Source of the DNA: VRUE01 sp963703335
GTDB lineage: Bacteria > Actinomycetota > Thermoleophilia > Solirubrobacterales > 70-9
NCBI GenBank assembly: GCA_963703335.1
Contig: OY969812.1
Coordinates: 2,356,001-2,420,000 of the forward strand
DNA length: 64,000 nt
Direction: 5' to 3'
A model generated the notes under the pieces. It saw only the letters and a program-made list of their open reading frames with translations. It searched no databases and had not been told where the DNA came from. Position numbers and translations under genes: made by a program. This document shows, piece after piece, positions 28,588 through 36,317 of the stretch; the first letter of the stretch is position 1, and the number at the start of each line of letters is the position of its first letter.

Positions 28588-29700
28588 ATGTCAGCGCTTC
28601 CTGGGGATGAGCTTCATGAGTTGTCTGAACGCCAAGATCCCCGTCTACTGAGGGCTCTCGATGTTGTTGCGCCTGGCGGCGCCCTGCGTGAGGGTCTCGA
28701 CAACATCGTTCACTCGCGTACCGGCGGCCTGATCGTCGTCGGCGATGCGGACGACATTTCGCACCTGCTTTCGGGCGGAATCAAGCTCGACATCGACTAC
28801 ACGCCGGCGATGCTCTACCAGGTGGCAAAGATGGATGGGGCGATCGTGCTCAACTCCGAGGCGACCAAGATCGCCTGGGCCAACGTCCAGCTGATGCCCG
28901 ACCCGACGATCCTCTCGGCGGAGACCGGCACCCGCCACCGCACCGCTGAGCGCGTCTCCAAGCAGACCGAGGCGCTGGTGATTGCGATCTCCCAGCGTCG
29001 CGATGTCGTCTCCCTCTACGTCGAGGGGACCAAGTACATCCTCCAGGACATCCCGGCCGTGCTCGCAAAGGCCAATCAGGGCCTGGCGACGCTCGACAAG
29101 TACCGCGCCCGCCTCGACCAGGTCTCGAACCGCCTCACCGTGCTCGAGTTCGAGGGCGGCGGCGTGCTCTACGACGCGCTCGCCGTCCTGCAACGCGCCG
29201 AGCTGGTCACCCGCATGGCGGTCGAGGTCGAGCGCTACATCGTCGAGCTCGGCACCGAGGGCCGCCTGATCGAGATGCAGCTGGAGGAGACGATGGTTGG
29301 CGTCGCGACCGACAAGACCGCGCTGGTCCGCGACTACTCGGTCGAGGACTCCGAGCAGAACCTGGCCACCGTGCTGCAGTCGCTGGCCCGCCTGCCCCAC
29401 GAGGACGTGCTCGACTTCGGCCGCCTCGCCGAGCTGCTTGGCTACGACCGCAAGCTCAACACACTCGACTTTCCGGTGGCCCCACGGGGCTACCGAGTGC
29501 TCGGCCGCGTGCCGCGCATCCCCAAGCTTGTCGTCCAGAAGATCATCCAGGAGCTGGGTGGGCTGGAGGAGGTACTCGCTGCCTCTGACGCCGACCTGGA
29601 GGCTGTCGACGGTGTCGGCTCTACACGAGCCAAGGACATCCGCGAGGGCCTGCGCCGGCTTCAGGAGGTCGACCTGGTCGATCGGTATCTACAGAGCTAG
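28588..29700 (+). CDS. disA: Diadenylate cyclase DisA
   Basis: A 370-residue octameric enzyme making c-di-AMP and scanning DNA for damage. The DAC domain (residues 1-150) has Asp83-Gly84-Ala85 and GTRHRTAERV (114-123), the two catalytic motifs. A helical linker follows, and a C-terminal HhH/RuvA-like DNA-binding domain ends near ADLEAVDGVGSTRAKDI. The upstream gap (28473-28587) has a small ACCGC/GCGGT hairpin with a T-run. The ATG of carD follows the stop directly. Confidence 0.96.
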   Translation: MSALPGDELHELSERQDPRLLRALDVVAPGGALREGLDNIVHSRTGGLIVVGDADDISHLLSGGIKLDIDYTPAMLYQVAKMDGAIVLNSEATKIAWANVQLMPDPTILSAETGTRHRTAERVSKQTEALVIAISQRRDVVSLYVEGTKYILQDIPAVLAKANQGLATLDKYRARLDQVSNRLTVLEFEGGGVLYDALAVLQRAELVTRMAVEVERYIVELGTEGRLIEMQLEETMVGVATDKTALVRDYSVEDSEQNLATVLQSLARLPHEDVLDFGRLAELLGYDRKLNTLDFPVAPRGYRVLGRVPRIPKLVVQKIIQELGGLEEVLAASDADLEAVDGVGSTRAKDIREGLRRLQEVDLVDRYLQS

Positions 29701-30306
29701 ATGGCGACTGTCGCCATCGATAAACGAAAGGAGCACCCGATTTCTGAGCTAGCAGAGGAGGCCATGGAGGCGGGCTTCGAAGCGGACGTTGAGGTCCCTT
29801 ACGTCTGCGATTTCGAAGAGGGTGACAAGGTCGTCTACCCCCACCACGGTGCTGGTCTCGTGCTGAAGAAGGAGTCCCGGGAGCTGATGGGGGAGGAGCG
29901 TGACTACCTCACGATCAAGATCCTCCACAACGAACTCACGGTGATGGTCCCCTGCGAGAACGCCGGCGTCGCTGGGCTGCGCCGCGTTATCGACGAGGAA
30001 GAAATCAAGAAGGTCACCGACGTGCTCACCGACGACGTCTCGGACATGCCGAAAAACTGGAACCGGCGCTTCAAGTACAACCGCGAGAAGATCAAGACCG
30101 GGGACGTATTCGAGCTGGCCGAGGTCGTTCGCAACCTTGCCATCCGCGAGATGGAAAAGGGCCTCTCAACCGGTGAGAAGCAGATGTACACGCGGGCGAA
30201 GAAGATCCTCGCCTCGGAGTTCATGTACGCGCTCGACAAAGACGAGGACGGCGCGGAGGAATACCTCGACGGGCTGCTGGAGGAGCGCTTCGCCGCCACG
30301 GCGTAG
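29701..30306 (+). CDS. carD: CarD-family transcription regulator
   Basis: A 201-residue RNA-polymerase-binding protein that stabilises open promoter complexes. The CarD/CdnL Tudor-like domain begins with FEEGDKVVYPHHGAG, and the helical DNA-binding domain contains MPKNWNRRFKYNREKI. ATG 29701 is directly after the disA stop; ATG 29763, preceded by GAGGAGG, is an alternative. In this family the first 40 residues are normally short, so the later start is possible. It is widespread in Actinobacteria. Confidence 0.95.
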   Translation: MATVAIDKRKEHPISELAEEAMEAGFEADVEVPYVCDFEEGDKVVYPHHGAGLVLKKESRELMGEERDYLTIKILHNELTVMVPCENAGVAGLRRVIDEEEIKKVTDVLTDDVSDMPKNWNRRFKYNREKIKTGDVFELAEVVRNLAIREMEKGLSTGEKQMYTRAKKILASEFMYALDKDEDGAEEYLDGLLEERFAATA

Positions 30307-30316
30307 CTCCGCAGCG

Positions 30317-31048
30317 TCTGTCACCGCGGTCATCGCGGCCGCCGGCTCCGGGCAAAGGCTCGGAGCCGGCGGTCCGAAGGCTTTCGTGCTGCTGGCCGGC
30401 CGTCGCATGGTCGAGTGGTCGATCGCGGCCTTCCGGGCGGCGCCCTCGGTCCGCTCGATCGTCGTCGCCTGTCCGCCGGGTCACGTCCACGATCTGGCCG
30501 GCGGCGAGGTCGGCGTAGTCGACGGGGGCGCCACGCGCGCCGAGTCCGTCTCCAACGCCATGGAGGCGGTCGGCACCGAGCTGGTCGCGATCCACGACGC
30601 CGCCCGCCCGCTCGTCACGCCCGAGCTGATCGAGGACGCCATAGCGACCCTTGTCGCCGACCCCAGCGCCAGCGGCGCCATCGCCGCCACCCCCGTTACG
30701 GACACGATCAAGCAAGTGGCTGCGTCAGGCGTTGATGCCCCCGAGGGGTGCAACGCTTTACGGCTCCAGGAGGACCCGAAAACGTTGCACCTCGTAGAGC
30801 GGACCCTGGATCGCCGCTATCTCTGGGCGGCGCAGACGCCGCAGGTTTTCCGAACGGCGGCGTTGCGCGAGGCGCTGGCGGCCGACCCCGAGCGACTGGC
30901 CGAAGCAACCGACGAGGCGATGATGGTCGAGGCCGCGGGCGGCACGGTCCTGATTCATCCGTCGCCGCCCGAGAACCTCAAGATCACGACGCCACTGGAT
31001 CTGAAGCTGGCCGAGACGGTCCTTGCGGAGCGTGCGGCTGGCGCTTGA
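30317..31048 (+). CDS. ispD: 2-C-methyl-D-erythritol 4-phosphate cytidylyltransferase IspD
   Basis: Enzyme of the non-mevalonate isoprenoid pathway. The CTP-binding motif AVIAAAGSGQRLG, VAIHDAARPLV, TPVTDTIK, WAAQTPQVF and the C-terminal GTVLIHPSPPENLKITTPLD are intact. The coordinates start at the first conserved codon (TCT 30317); no standard start codon is in frame near here. The nearest upstream is GTG 30173, deep inside carD. A family-D palindrome adds about 20 extra residues between DTIKQV and ERTLDR. Those residues lie on a loop, so activity may survive. Confidence 0.85.
   Translation, partial: SVTAVIAAAGSGQRLGAGGPKAFVLLAGRRMVEWSIAAFRAAPSVRSIVVACPPGHVHDLAGGEVGVVDGGATRAESVSNAMEAVGTELVAIHDAARPLVTPELIEDAIATLVADPSASGAIAATPVTDTIKQVAASGVDAPEGCNALRLQEDPKTLHLVERTLDRRYLWAAQTPQVFRTAALREALAADPERLAEATDEAMMVEAAGGTVLIHPSPPENLKITTPLDLKLAETVLAERAAGA
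30743..30794. repeat. Family-D palindrome, copy 2, inside ispD
   Basis: GGTGCAACG (30747-30755) and CGTTGCACC (30783-30791) form the arms, with GGCTC and CCGAA shared with the loop of copy 1 at 11201. The reading frame stays open through the element. Typical IspD proteins go directly from the TDTIK segment to the TLDR segment here. Confidence 0.7.
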
Positions 31049-31078
31049 GCGGCGGGCTATCCATTCACGCCCACTGAG

Positions 31079-31225
31079 CTACCGAAGCAGGATCCAGACC
31101 AGGGCGGCGGCGAAGCAAACCTGGCCTATCCCCAGGGCCACGCCGAGGCTGGAGGCGCCCAGCGCTGCTGCTACCAGCACGCTGACGGCAAAGGCCGCGA
31201 GCATGATCGCCAATTGGCGGATCAC
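31079..31225 (-). CDS. 48-residue membrane protein coupled to the DUF389 gene
   Basis: The GTG start at 31225 overlaps the TGA of the upstream DUF389 gene (GTGA), a translational-coupling arrangement. The peptide VIRQLAIML... has two hydrophobic spans separated by a Gly/Ser turn and ends in ILLR. It is too short to have been picked out by common length limits but the coupling and composition support it. It is likely a small partner of the DUF389 membrane protein; the function is not known. Confidence 0.6.
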   Translation of the reverse strand: MIRQLAIMLAAFAVSVLVAAALGASSLGVALGIGQVCFAAALVWILLR

Positions 31226-32217
31226 CGGCGAGTGGCGCGCCGGTCCGGGGTCGCTGGCAGTCCGCCGGCTGCTCTCGTTCCGTCGGCGAGGTGTCGGTGG
31301 CGGCGCCGTTCGAAGAGCACCCGCTCCACGTAGAGCGTGACGACGCCGGCGATCACGATCGCGCTCAGATTGACCGTTAGCTGGGTCATCGCGCCGACCC
31401 AGTCGTCCCAGTTGCCCAGTGCCGCGGCGACGCCGATATTGGCGGCCGCCGGGATCGTCGTCACCGAGATCAGCACGCCGACCAGGGCGCCGGACTTGGC
31501 TGAGGTGAGCGAGAGGACGCCGGCGGCGCCAGCGAAGGCGGCGACGATGAAGGAGAAGGTGTCCGGCTTGGCGATGAACTGCGTCAGCGGGTTGTCGATG
31601 CTCTTGAACCCGGGATCGACCAGTCCTGTCCCGACGCAGGCCAAGGTGAAGAGGAAGGCAGCGGTGATGCCAATGGGAAAGCCGACGGCGAGGGCGGTGA
31701 GCGATCGCAAGCCGACGCCGCGGCGGCGCTCGACCAGCGCCACGCAGAGGCCGGCGAGCGGCCCGAACTCCGGCCCGACCACCATCGCCCCGATGATCAG
31801 GATCGGCGAGCCGGTGAAGATGCCGACCGAGGCGATCAGGCAGGCGAGCATCATGAAGACGAGGAAGTTGCCGCCCAGCTCCGTGCTCTCGGAGGTTCTC
31901 GCCTCGACCTCCTCCCAGACCACAGCGTCGGAAGGCATCCCCCGGGCCGCGCGCTCGGCCCGTTTCGCCGCGTCGGAGACCTGCGAATCGATCTGCTCGA
32001 GCGAGATCGAGCCATCGCGGCCGATCCCCATCTCCTTCAGGTCCTCGATCAGCACGCTCGCTTCCTCGCGGGCGATGTCGCAGAGGACGACGTCGCCCTT
32101 CGGCTGCCGCGCCGCGCCGGCAAGGAAGACCAGGTTGGTCGTTGAGGGCGCCGCTTCGAGCAGGTCAAGGACCTTTTCGCAGCGCTCTGCCGGGACGACG
32201 ATCCGCAGGTGAACCAT
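31222..32217 (-). CDS. DUF389 family integral membrane protein
   Basis: A 331-residue protein. The N-terminal 90 residues form a soluble alpha/beta domain, and the rest contains at least six hydrophobic segments in the pattern of DUF389 (IGAMVVGPEFGPLAGLCVAL, then ISVTTIPAAANIGVAAA). ATG 32217 is preceded by TACGCT at 6 nt. A much longer frame continues upstream, antisense to the PHP gene, and is ignored. The Arg-rich C-terminus is cytosolic. Function is unknown; transport is often proposed for the family. Confidence 0.85.
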   Translation of the reverse strand: MVHLRIVVPAERCEKVLDLLEAAPSTTNLVFLAGAARQPKGDVVLCDIAREEASVLIEDLKEMGIGRDGSISLEQIDSQVSDAAKRAERAARGMPSDAVVWEEVEARTSESTELGGNFLVFMMLACLIASVGIFTGSPILIIGAMVVGPEFGPLAGLCVALVERRRGVGLRSLTALAVGFPIGITAAFLFTLACVGTGLVDPGFKSIDNPLTQFIAKPDTFSFIVAAFAGAAGVLSLTSAKSGALVGVLISVTTIPAAANIGVAAALGNWDDWVGAMTQLTVNLSAIVIAGVVTLYVERVLFERRRHRHLADGTRAAGGLPATPDRRATRR

Positions 32218-32262
32218 GGTTCCAGCGTATCCGCGGCCCGGGTCGCCTACTCTGCCCGTCCG

Positions 32263-33105
32263 ATGCTTACCGACTACCACCTGCACCTGCGCCCGGACGA
32301 GCCCGAGACCACGGCGGAGCGCTACTTCACGGCCGAGAACGTCGATCGCTACCTGGCCGCGGCCGAGGCTGCCGGTATCGCCGAGCTCGGCGTCTCCGAG
32401 CACGTCTACCGGTTCACCCAGGCGCTCGACCTCTGGCGCCACCCCTTCTGGGAGGAACAGGCGCGCGACGACCTCGATGCCTACTGCGAGTTCGTGCGCG
32501 GCACCCCGTTGCGGCTGGGGGTCGAGTGCGACTACATTCCCGCCGCTGAAGACCGCACCGCGGCGCTGCTCGAGGCACGCGATTTCGACTACGTCGTCGG
32601 CTCGGTCCACTTCCTCGGCGACGCCGCGGTCGATCATCCGGGCTGGGACGTCTGGGAGGGCCGCGGCGACGCCGACGAGGTCTGGCGCCGCTATTTCGCC
32701 GCGCTCGCCGAGTGCGCCCGCTCGGGCCTCTTCGACATCCTCGCCCACCCCGACCTGGTCAAGGTCTGGGGCGGCGCCAGGCCGCTGCCCGAGCGCGACC
32801 CGCGTTTCTTCTACGAGCCGGCAATCGAGGCAATCGCCGAGAGCGGCATCGCGGTCGAGGTATCGACGGCGGGCCTGCGCAAGCCGGTGGACGAGATCTA
32901 CCCCGCTGCAGCCTTCGCCGAGATGTGCGTCGAGGCCGGCGCCCCTTTCGCCCTCTCCTCCGACGCTCACCTGCCCGAGCACGTCGGCTTTGGCTATGAG
33001 CGGGCGATCGAGTTCCTCGCCGGCTTGGGGGTGGAAGAGATTTGCGTCTTCGAAGGCCGCCGGTGCCGGCTCGAGCCGCTGTCCGGCGCGGTGCGCGAGG
33101 ATTGA
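32263..33105 (+). CDS. PHP-domain histidinol-phosphatase-like protein
   Basis: A 280-residue metal-dependent phosphoesterase. Metal-ligand motifs follow the PHP order: DYHLHLR, SEHVYR, GVECDY, SVHFLG, LAHPDLV and SSDAHLPE. This is the histidinol-phosphatase (HisJ/HisK-like) subgroup, which hydrolyses histidinol phosphate, although no his genes lie here. ATG 32263 has TACTCT 9 nt upstream. It shares a 45-bp divergent gap with the DUF389 gene. It is followed 3 bp later by ispF. Confidence 0.85.
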   Translation: MLTDYHLHLRPDEPETTAERYFTAENVDRYLAAAEAAGIAELGVSEHVYRFTQALDLWRHPFWEEQARDDLDAYCEFVRGTPLRLGVECDYIPAAEDRTAALLEARDFDYVVGSVHFLGDAAVDHPGWDVWEGRGDADEVWRRYFAALAECARSGLFDILAHPDLVKVWGGARPLPERDPRFFYEPAIEAIAESGIAVEVSTAGLRKPVDEIYPAAAFAEMCVEAGAPFALSSDAHLPEHVGFGYERAIEFLAGLGVEEICVFEGRRCRLEPLSGAVRED

Positions 33106-33108
33106 CCG

Positions 33109-33564
33109 ATGAGCGTCGGGATCGGCTATGACAGCCACCGCTTCGCCGAGGGGCGTCGCCTCGTCCTCGGTGGGGTCGAGATCGAGCACCCGCTTGGCCT
33201 CGCCGGCCACTCAGATGCTGACGCTCTCACTCACGCCGTGATCGACGCCCTGCTCGGCGCGGCCGGGATGGGTGACATCGGCACCCTCTTTCCCGACGAC
33301 GACGAGGCCTGGCGCGACGCGGACTCGATCGACCTGCTGTGCACCGCGGTCGGCACCGTCTCCGGCCGGATCGTCAACGTCGACGCGACCGTGATCTGCG
33401 AGCAGCCGCGGATCGGTCCGTACCGTGCCGAGATGGAGCGGATCCTCGCCGAGGCCACATCCGCCCGAGTCAGCGTCAAGGCAACGACCAACGAGGGCAT
33501 GGGCTGGATCGGCAGGGGCGAGGGAATCGCCTGCATAGCGGTCGCTTCGGTCGAGAGCGAATAA
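33109..33564 (+). CDS. ispF: 2-C-methyl-D-erythritol 2,4-cyclodiphosphate synthase IspF
   Basis: A 151-residue trimeric zinc enzyme closing the isoprenoid diphosphate ring. Motifs are GIGYDSHRF with the zinc ligands, GHSDADALTHAVIDALLGA, DIGTLFPD and ATTNEGMGWIGRGEGIAC. It begins 3 bp after the PHP gene, so is co-transcribed with it. In most actinobacteria ispF directly follows ispD; here the DUF389 pair and the PHP gene lie between them. Confidence 0.96.
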   Translation: MSVGIGYDSHRFAEGRRLVLGGVEIEHPLGLAGHSDADALTHAVIDALLGAAGMGDIGTLFPDDDEAWRDADSIDLLCTAVGTVSGRIVNVDATVICEQPRIGPYRAEMERILAEATSARVSVKATTNEGMGWIGRGEGIACIAVASVESE

Positions 33565-33578
33565 CCTTCGCCGCTGCG

Positions 33579-35240
33579 ATGGGAATGCTGAAATCGATAG
33601 CGGCGAGCGCCCGCCAGTCCGTCTCCGACTCGGTCTTCGAGGCGAAGGTGCTGCACGAGGCCGGCGTCGTCGGTCTCGTCCGTCCCGACAAGGCCGCCAA
33701 GGTCGCGACGACCTTCCTGCGCTGGGGTGCCTCACCAGCGACAGGCGTCGCCACCGCGGCACACAAATACCCGCACGAGACGATGCTGATCGACGAACGT
33801 GGCTCGCTCAGCTTCGAACGGGTCCATCGCCGCTCCAACGCCCTTGCCCACGCCTTTGCCGAGATGGGGATAGGGCACGGCGACGGGATCGGGATCATGT
33901 GCCGCAACCACCGCGGCTTCATCGAGACGACGCTTGCCGCCGCCAAGCTCGGAGCCAGCGCCCTCTACTTGAACACGATGTTTGCCGGGCCGCAGCTGGT
34001 CGAGGTGACCAAGCGCGAGGCGCCGAAGGCGCTGGTCTACGACGAGGAGTTCGCTGACCTGCTCGACGGCGTCGACCGGAGCATCGCCCGTGTCGTCGCT
34101 TGGAGTGACGGGGTGCCGGAGGGGCCGTCACTCGACTCGTTGATCGCCGCCAACGGTGACTCCGATCTGAAGCCGCCGCCCGACAAACCGCGCTTCGTGA
34201 TCCTCACCTCGGGCACGACCGGCACGCCGAAGGGCGCCCAGCGCTCCAGCCCCGACGGCCTCTTGGCGATGGCCGCCTTGATCGACAAGATCCCCTACCG
34301 CGCTCGCGAGACGATGGTGGTAGCCGCGCCCCTCTTCCACTCCTGGGGCTTCTTCCACTTCGTGATGAGCCTGCCGACCGCCTCGACGATGGTCCTGCGC
34401 CGGCGCTTCGACGAGGAGGAGACGTTGCGGGCCGTCCAGGACTACCGCGCCCAGGTGCTGGCGGTGGTGCCAGTGATGCTGCAGCGCATCCTCAGGTTGC
34501 CAGAGGAGACGCTCAACTCCTACGACCTCTCTTCGCTGCGCATTACCTCGGCGTCGGGGTCGGCGCTGCCCGGCGAGCTTGCGACCGAGTGGATGGACCG
34601 CTTTGGCGACACCGTCTACAACCTCTACGGCTCGACCGAGGTCGCCTACGCGACCGTCGCCACGCCGGAGGACCTGCGAGCCGCACCGGGGACGGCCGGG
34701 AGGCCGCCGCGGGGCACCGTGGTCCGACTCTACGACGAGGCCGGGCACGAGGTTCCCAACGGCGAGGTCGGGCGGATCTTCGTCGGCAACGAGATGTCCT
34801 TCGAGGGCTACACCGGTGGCGGTGGTAAGGAGGTCATCGATGGCCTCTTGAGCAGCGGTGACGTCGGTCACATCGACGAGGGCGGCAGGCTCTTTATTGA
34901 CGGCCGCGACGACGAGATGATCGTCTCCGGCGGAGAGAATGTTTTCCCCCGCGAGGTCGAGGACCTACTTGCGGATCACACTGGCGTCGTCGAGGTCGCC
35001 GTGATCGGGGTCGAGGACGAGGAGTTCGGGCAGCGGCTCAAGGCCTTCGTCGTCGCTACCGGCGAGACGGAGGTTTCCGAAGAGGACCTCAGGGCCCACG
35101 TCAAGGCCAACCTCGCCGCTTACAAGGCACCGCGTGAGATCGAGTTTCTCGAGGAGCTGCCGCGCAACGCGACCGGCAAGGTCCTCAAGCGCGAGCTGCA
35201 TGAGCGCGAGGTCGGGAAGACACAGAGCCAATCCCGGTAG
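33579..35240 (+). CDS. AMP-dependent acyl-CoA synthetase/ligase
   Basis: A 553-residue adenylate-forming ligase predicted to activate a fatty or other carboxylic acid to its CoA thioester. The P-loop is LTSGTTGTPKGAQ, motif A5 YNLYGSTEVAYA, the Asp of A7 DGRDDEMIVSGGENVFP, and the C-terminal catalytic Lys is in NATGKVLKREL. ATG 33579 lies 14 bp after ispF. The TAG stop and last codons are read from the left arm of the family-B palindrome. The acyl specificity is not clear. Confidence 0.93.
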   Translation: MGMLKSIAASARQSVSDSVFEAKVLHEAGVVGLVRPDKAAKVATTFLRWGASPATGVATAAHKYPHETMLIDERGSLSFERVHRRSNALAHAFAEMGIGHGDGIGIMCRNHRGFIETTLAAAKLGASALYLNTMFAGPQLVEVTKREAPKALVYDEEFADLLDGVDRSIARVVAWSDGVPEGPSLDSLIAANGDSDLKPPPDKPRFVILTSGTTGTPKGAQRSSPDGLLAMAALIDKIPYRARETMVVAAPLFHSWGFFHFVMSLPTASTMVLRRRFDEEETLRAVQDYRAQVLAVVPVMLQRILRLPEETLNSYDLSSLRITSASGSALPGELATEWMDRFGDTVYNLYGSTEVAYATVATPEDLRAAPGTAGRPPRGTVVRLYDEAGHEVPNGEVGRIFVGNEMSFEGYTGGGGKEVIDGLLSSGDVGHIDEGGRLFIDGRDDEMIVSGGENVFPREVEDLLADHTGVVEVAVIGVEDEEFGQRLKAFVVATGETEVSEEDLRAHVKANLAAYKAPREIEFLEELPRNATGKVLKRELHEREVGKTQSQSR

Positions 35241-35337
35241 GGGTTCCACTTAACTTTTTCGGTGGGTCGGAACCTGCTGTCGCCCGAGGCGCGCGCCGAA
35301 AAAGTACAAGACGTTCCACCCCTACCGGGATTGGCTC
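35225..35337. repeat. Family-B palindrome, copy 2
   Basis: Perfect 20-bp arms at 35225-35244 and 35318-35337. The segment after the left arm (GTTCCACTTAACTTTTTCGG) nearly repeats copy 1 at 21276. Three arm positions differ from copy 1 and each change is matched on the other arm. The left arm encodes the end of the acyl-CoA ligase. Confidence 0.85.
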
Positions 35338-35427
35338 TCAGTGGCGTCTCGCAAGCTCGCTAAATGCGCGTTTATGCGGGAAGCGGGGGTAGCTTGCCTT
35401 CCGCGGCTGGTAGTAGGTTGCCGGTTC

Positions 35428-36297
35428 ATGGGCGAACCTGCGGTGCAGCTGAGAGCGGTCGGGGCGGCAAGCGAAGAGCTGCATGAGACCGCTAAGCAGG
35501 CCCTCGAGTGGGTGCGGGTCAGCGAGGAGCGTGTCGCCGCGGCCGAAGCGCGTAACGAGGAGCTGCGGGCCGAGGTGAAGGAGCGGGCGATGGCGACGCT
35601 GCGCAAGATCGGCGAGGACGGCCGTGAGCGGATCGCCGCCGAGCGCAACAGGCGAAAGGCAGTGGAGGAGCGGGCGATGCGGGCGGAGACGGCTCGCGAC
35701 CGGGCCGAGAAGAGCTTTGAGCAGAGCCGGCGCAGGGCGGACAGCGACCGCGAGGCGATCGCCAAGGAGCTGAGCACGGTCCGCGCCGAGTCCAAGCTCG
35801 CAATCGCCGAAGCCGTAGAGCAAGCCGAGCGCGAGGCCGCGACTCGGCAGCGGGCGGCGCTGAGCGAGGTCCGGCTTGAGGCCGACCAGCGGGTAGCGGC
35901 GGCCGAGCAGCGCGCGGTCGAAGCCGAGGCAGCCGCGGCTGAGGCCCACCAACTCGCGGTCAAGCTCGAGACCGAGATTGAGGAGCGGGTGATGCAGGGC
36001 ACCGAGGAGGTGCGACGCGAGGCCGACGAGCGGGTTCGCACCCTGGTCGAGAAGGTCGAAGGCGAGGCCGCCGAGATGGCCAGGACGCGAGCCGAGGAGG
36101 CGCTGAAAGCGGAGTCCGACCGGATCAGGGCGCAGGCGGAGCAGCGCGAGGAGCGGGTCAGGCGAGCCGCGGAGGACGAGATCAAGGCGAGCACGTCGCG
36201 GGCGCGGCGCGAGGTTCTGGCGGCGGCCGAGAAGACGGCACCCTCTTGGGAGCGCCGCGATGCAGCGGCTTCCGGGCCCGGTTACCGGACCTTCTAG
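35428..36297 (+). CDS. Long coiled-coil protein, 289 residues
   Basis: ATG 35428 begins a soluble protein made almost wholly of charged heptads rich in Ala, Glu and Arg (residues 10-280), with no globular domain or signal peptide. The Gly/Pro C-terminus is short. Such proteins often scaffold membranes or chromosomes, but nothing here is specific. It is separated from cysS by 20 bp and is probably co-transcribed. Codon use fits the neighbours. Confidence 0.75.
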   Translation: MGEPAVQLRAVGAASEELHETAKQALEWVRVSEERVAAAEARNEELRAEVKERAMATLRKIGEDGRERIAAERNRRKAVEERAMRAETARDRAEKSFEQSRRRADSDREAIAKELSTVRAESKLAIAEAVEQAEREAATRQRAALSEVRLEADQRVAAAEQRAVEAEAAAAEAHQLAVKLETEIEERVMQGTEEVRREADERVRTLVEKVEGEAAEMARTRAEEALKAESDRIRAQAEQREERVRRAAEDEIKASTSRARREVLAAAEKTAPSWERRDAAASGPGYRTF

Positions 36298-36317
36298 TTC
36301 TCTCTAGCATCCGCCCG

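Noticed and set aside
32218..33210. Upstream extension of the DUF389 frame to 662 residues
   Set aside because: The extra 331 residues are antisense to the PHP phosphatase, and a good start with TACGCT lies at 32217.
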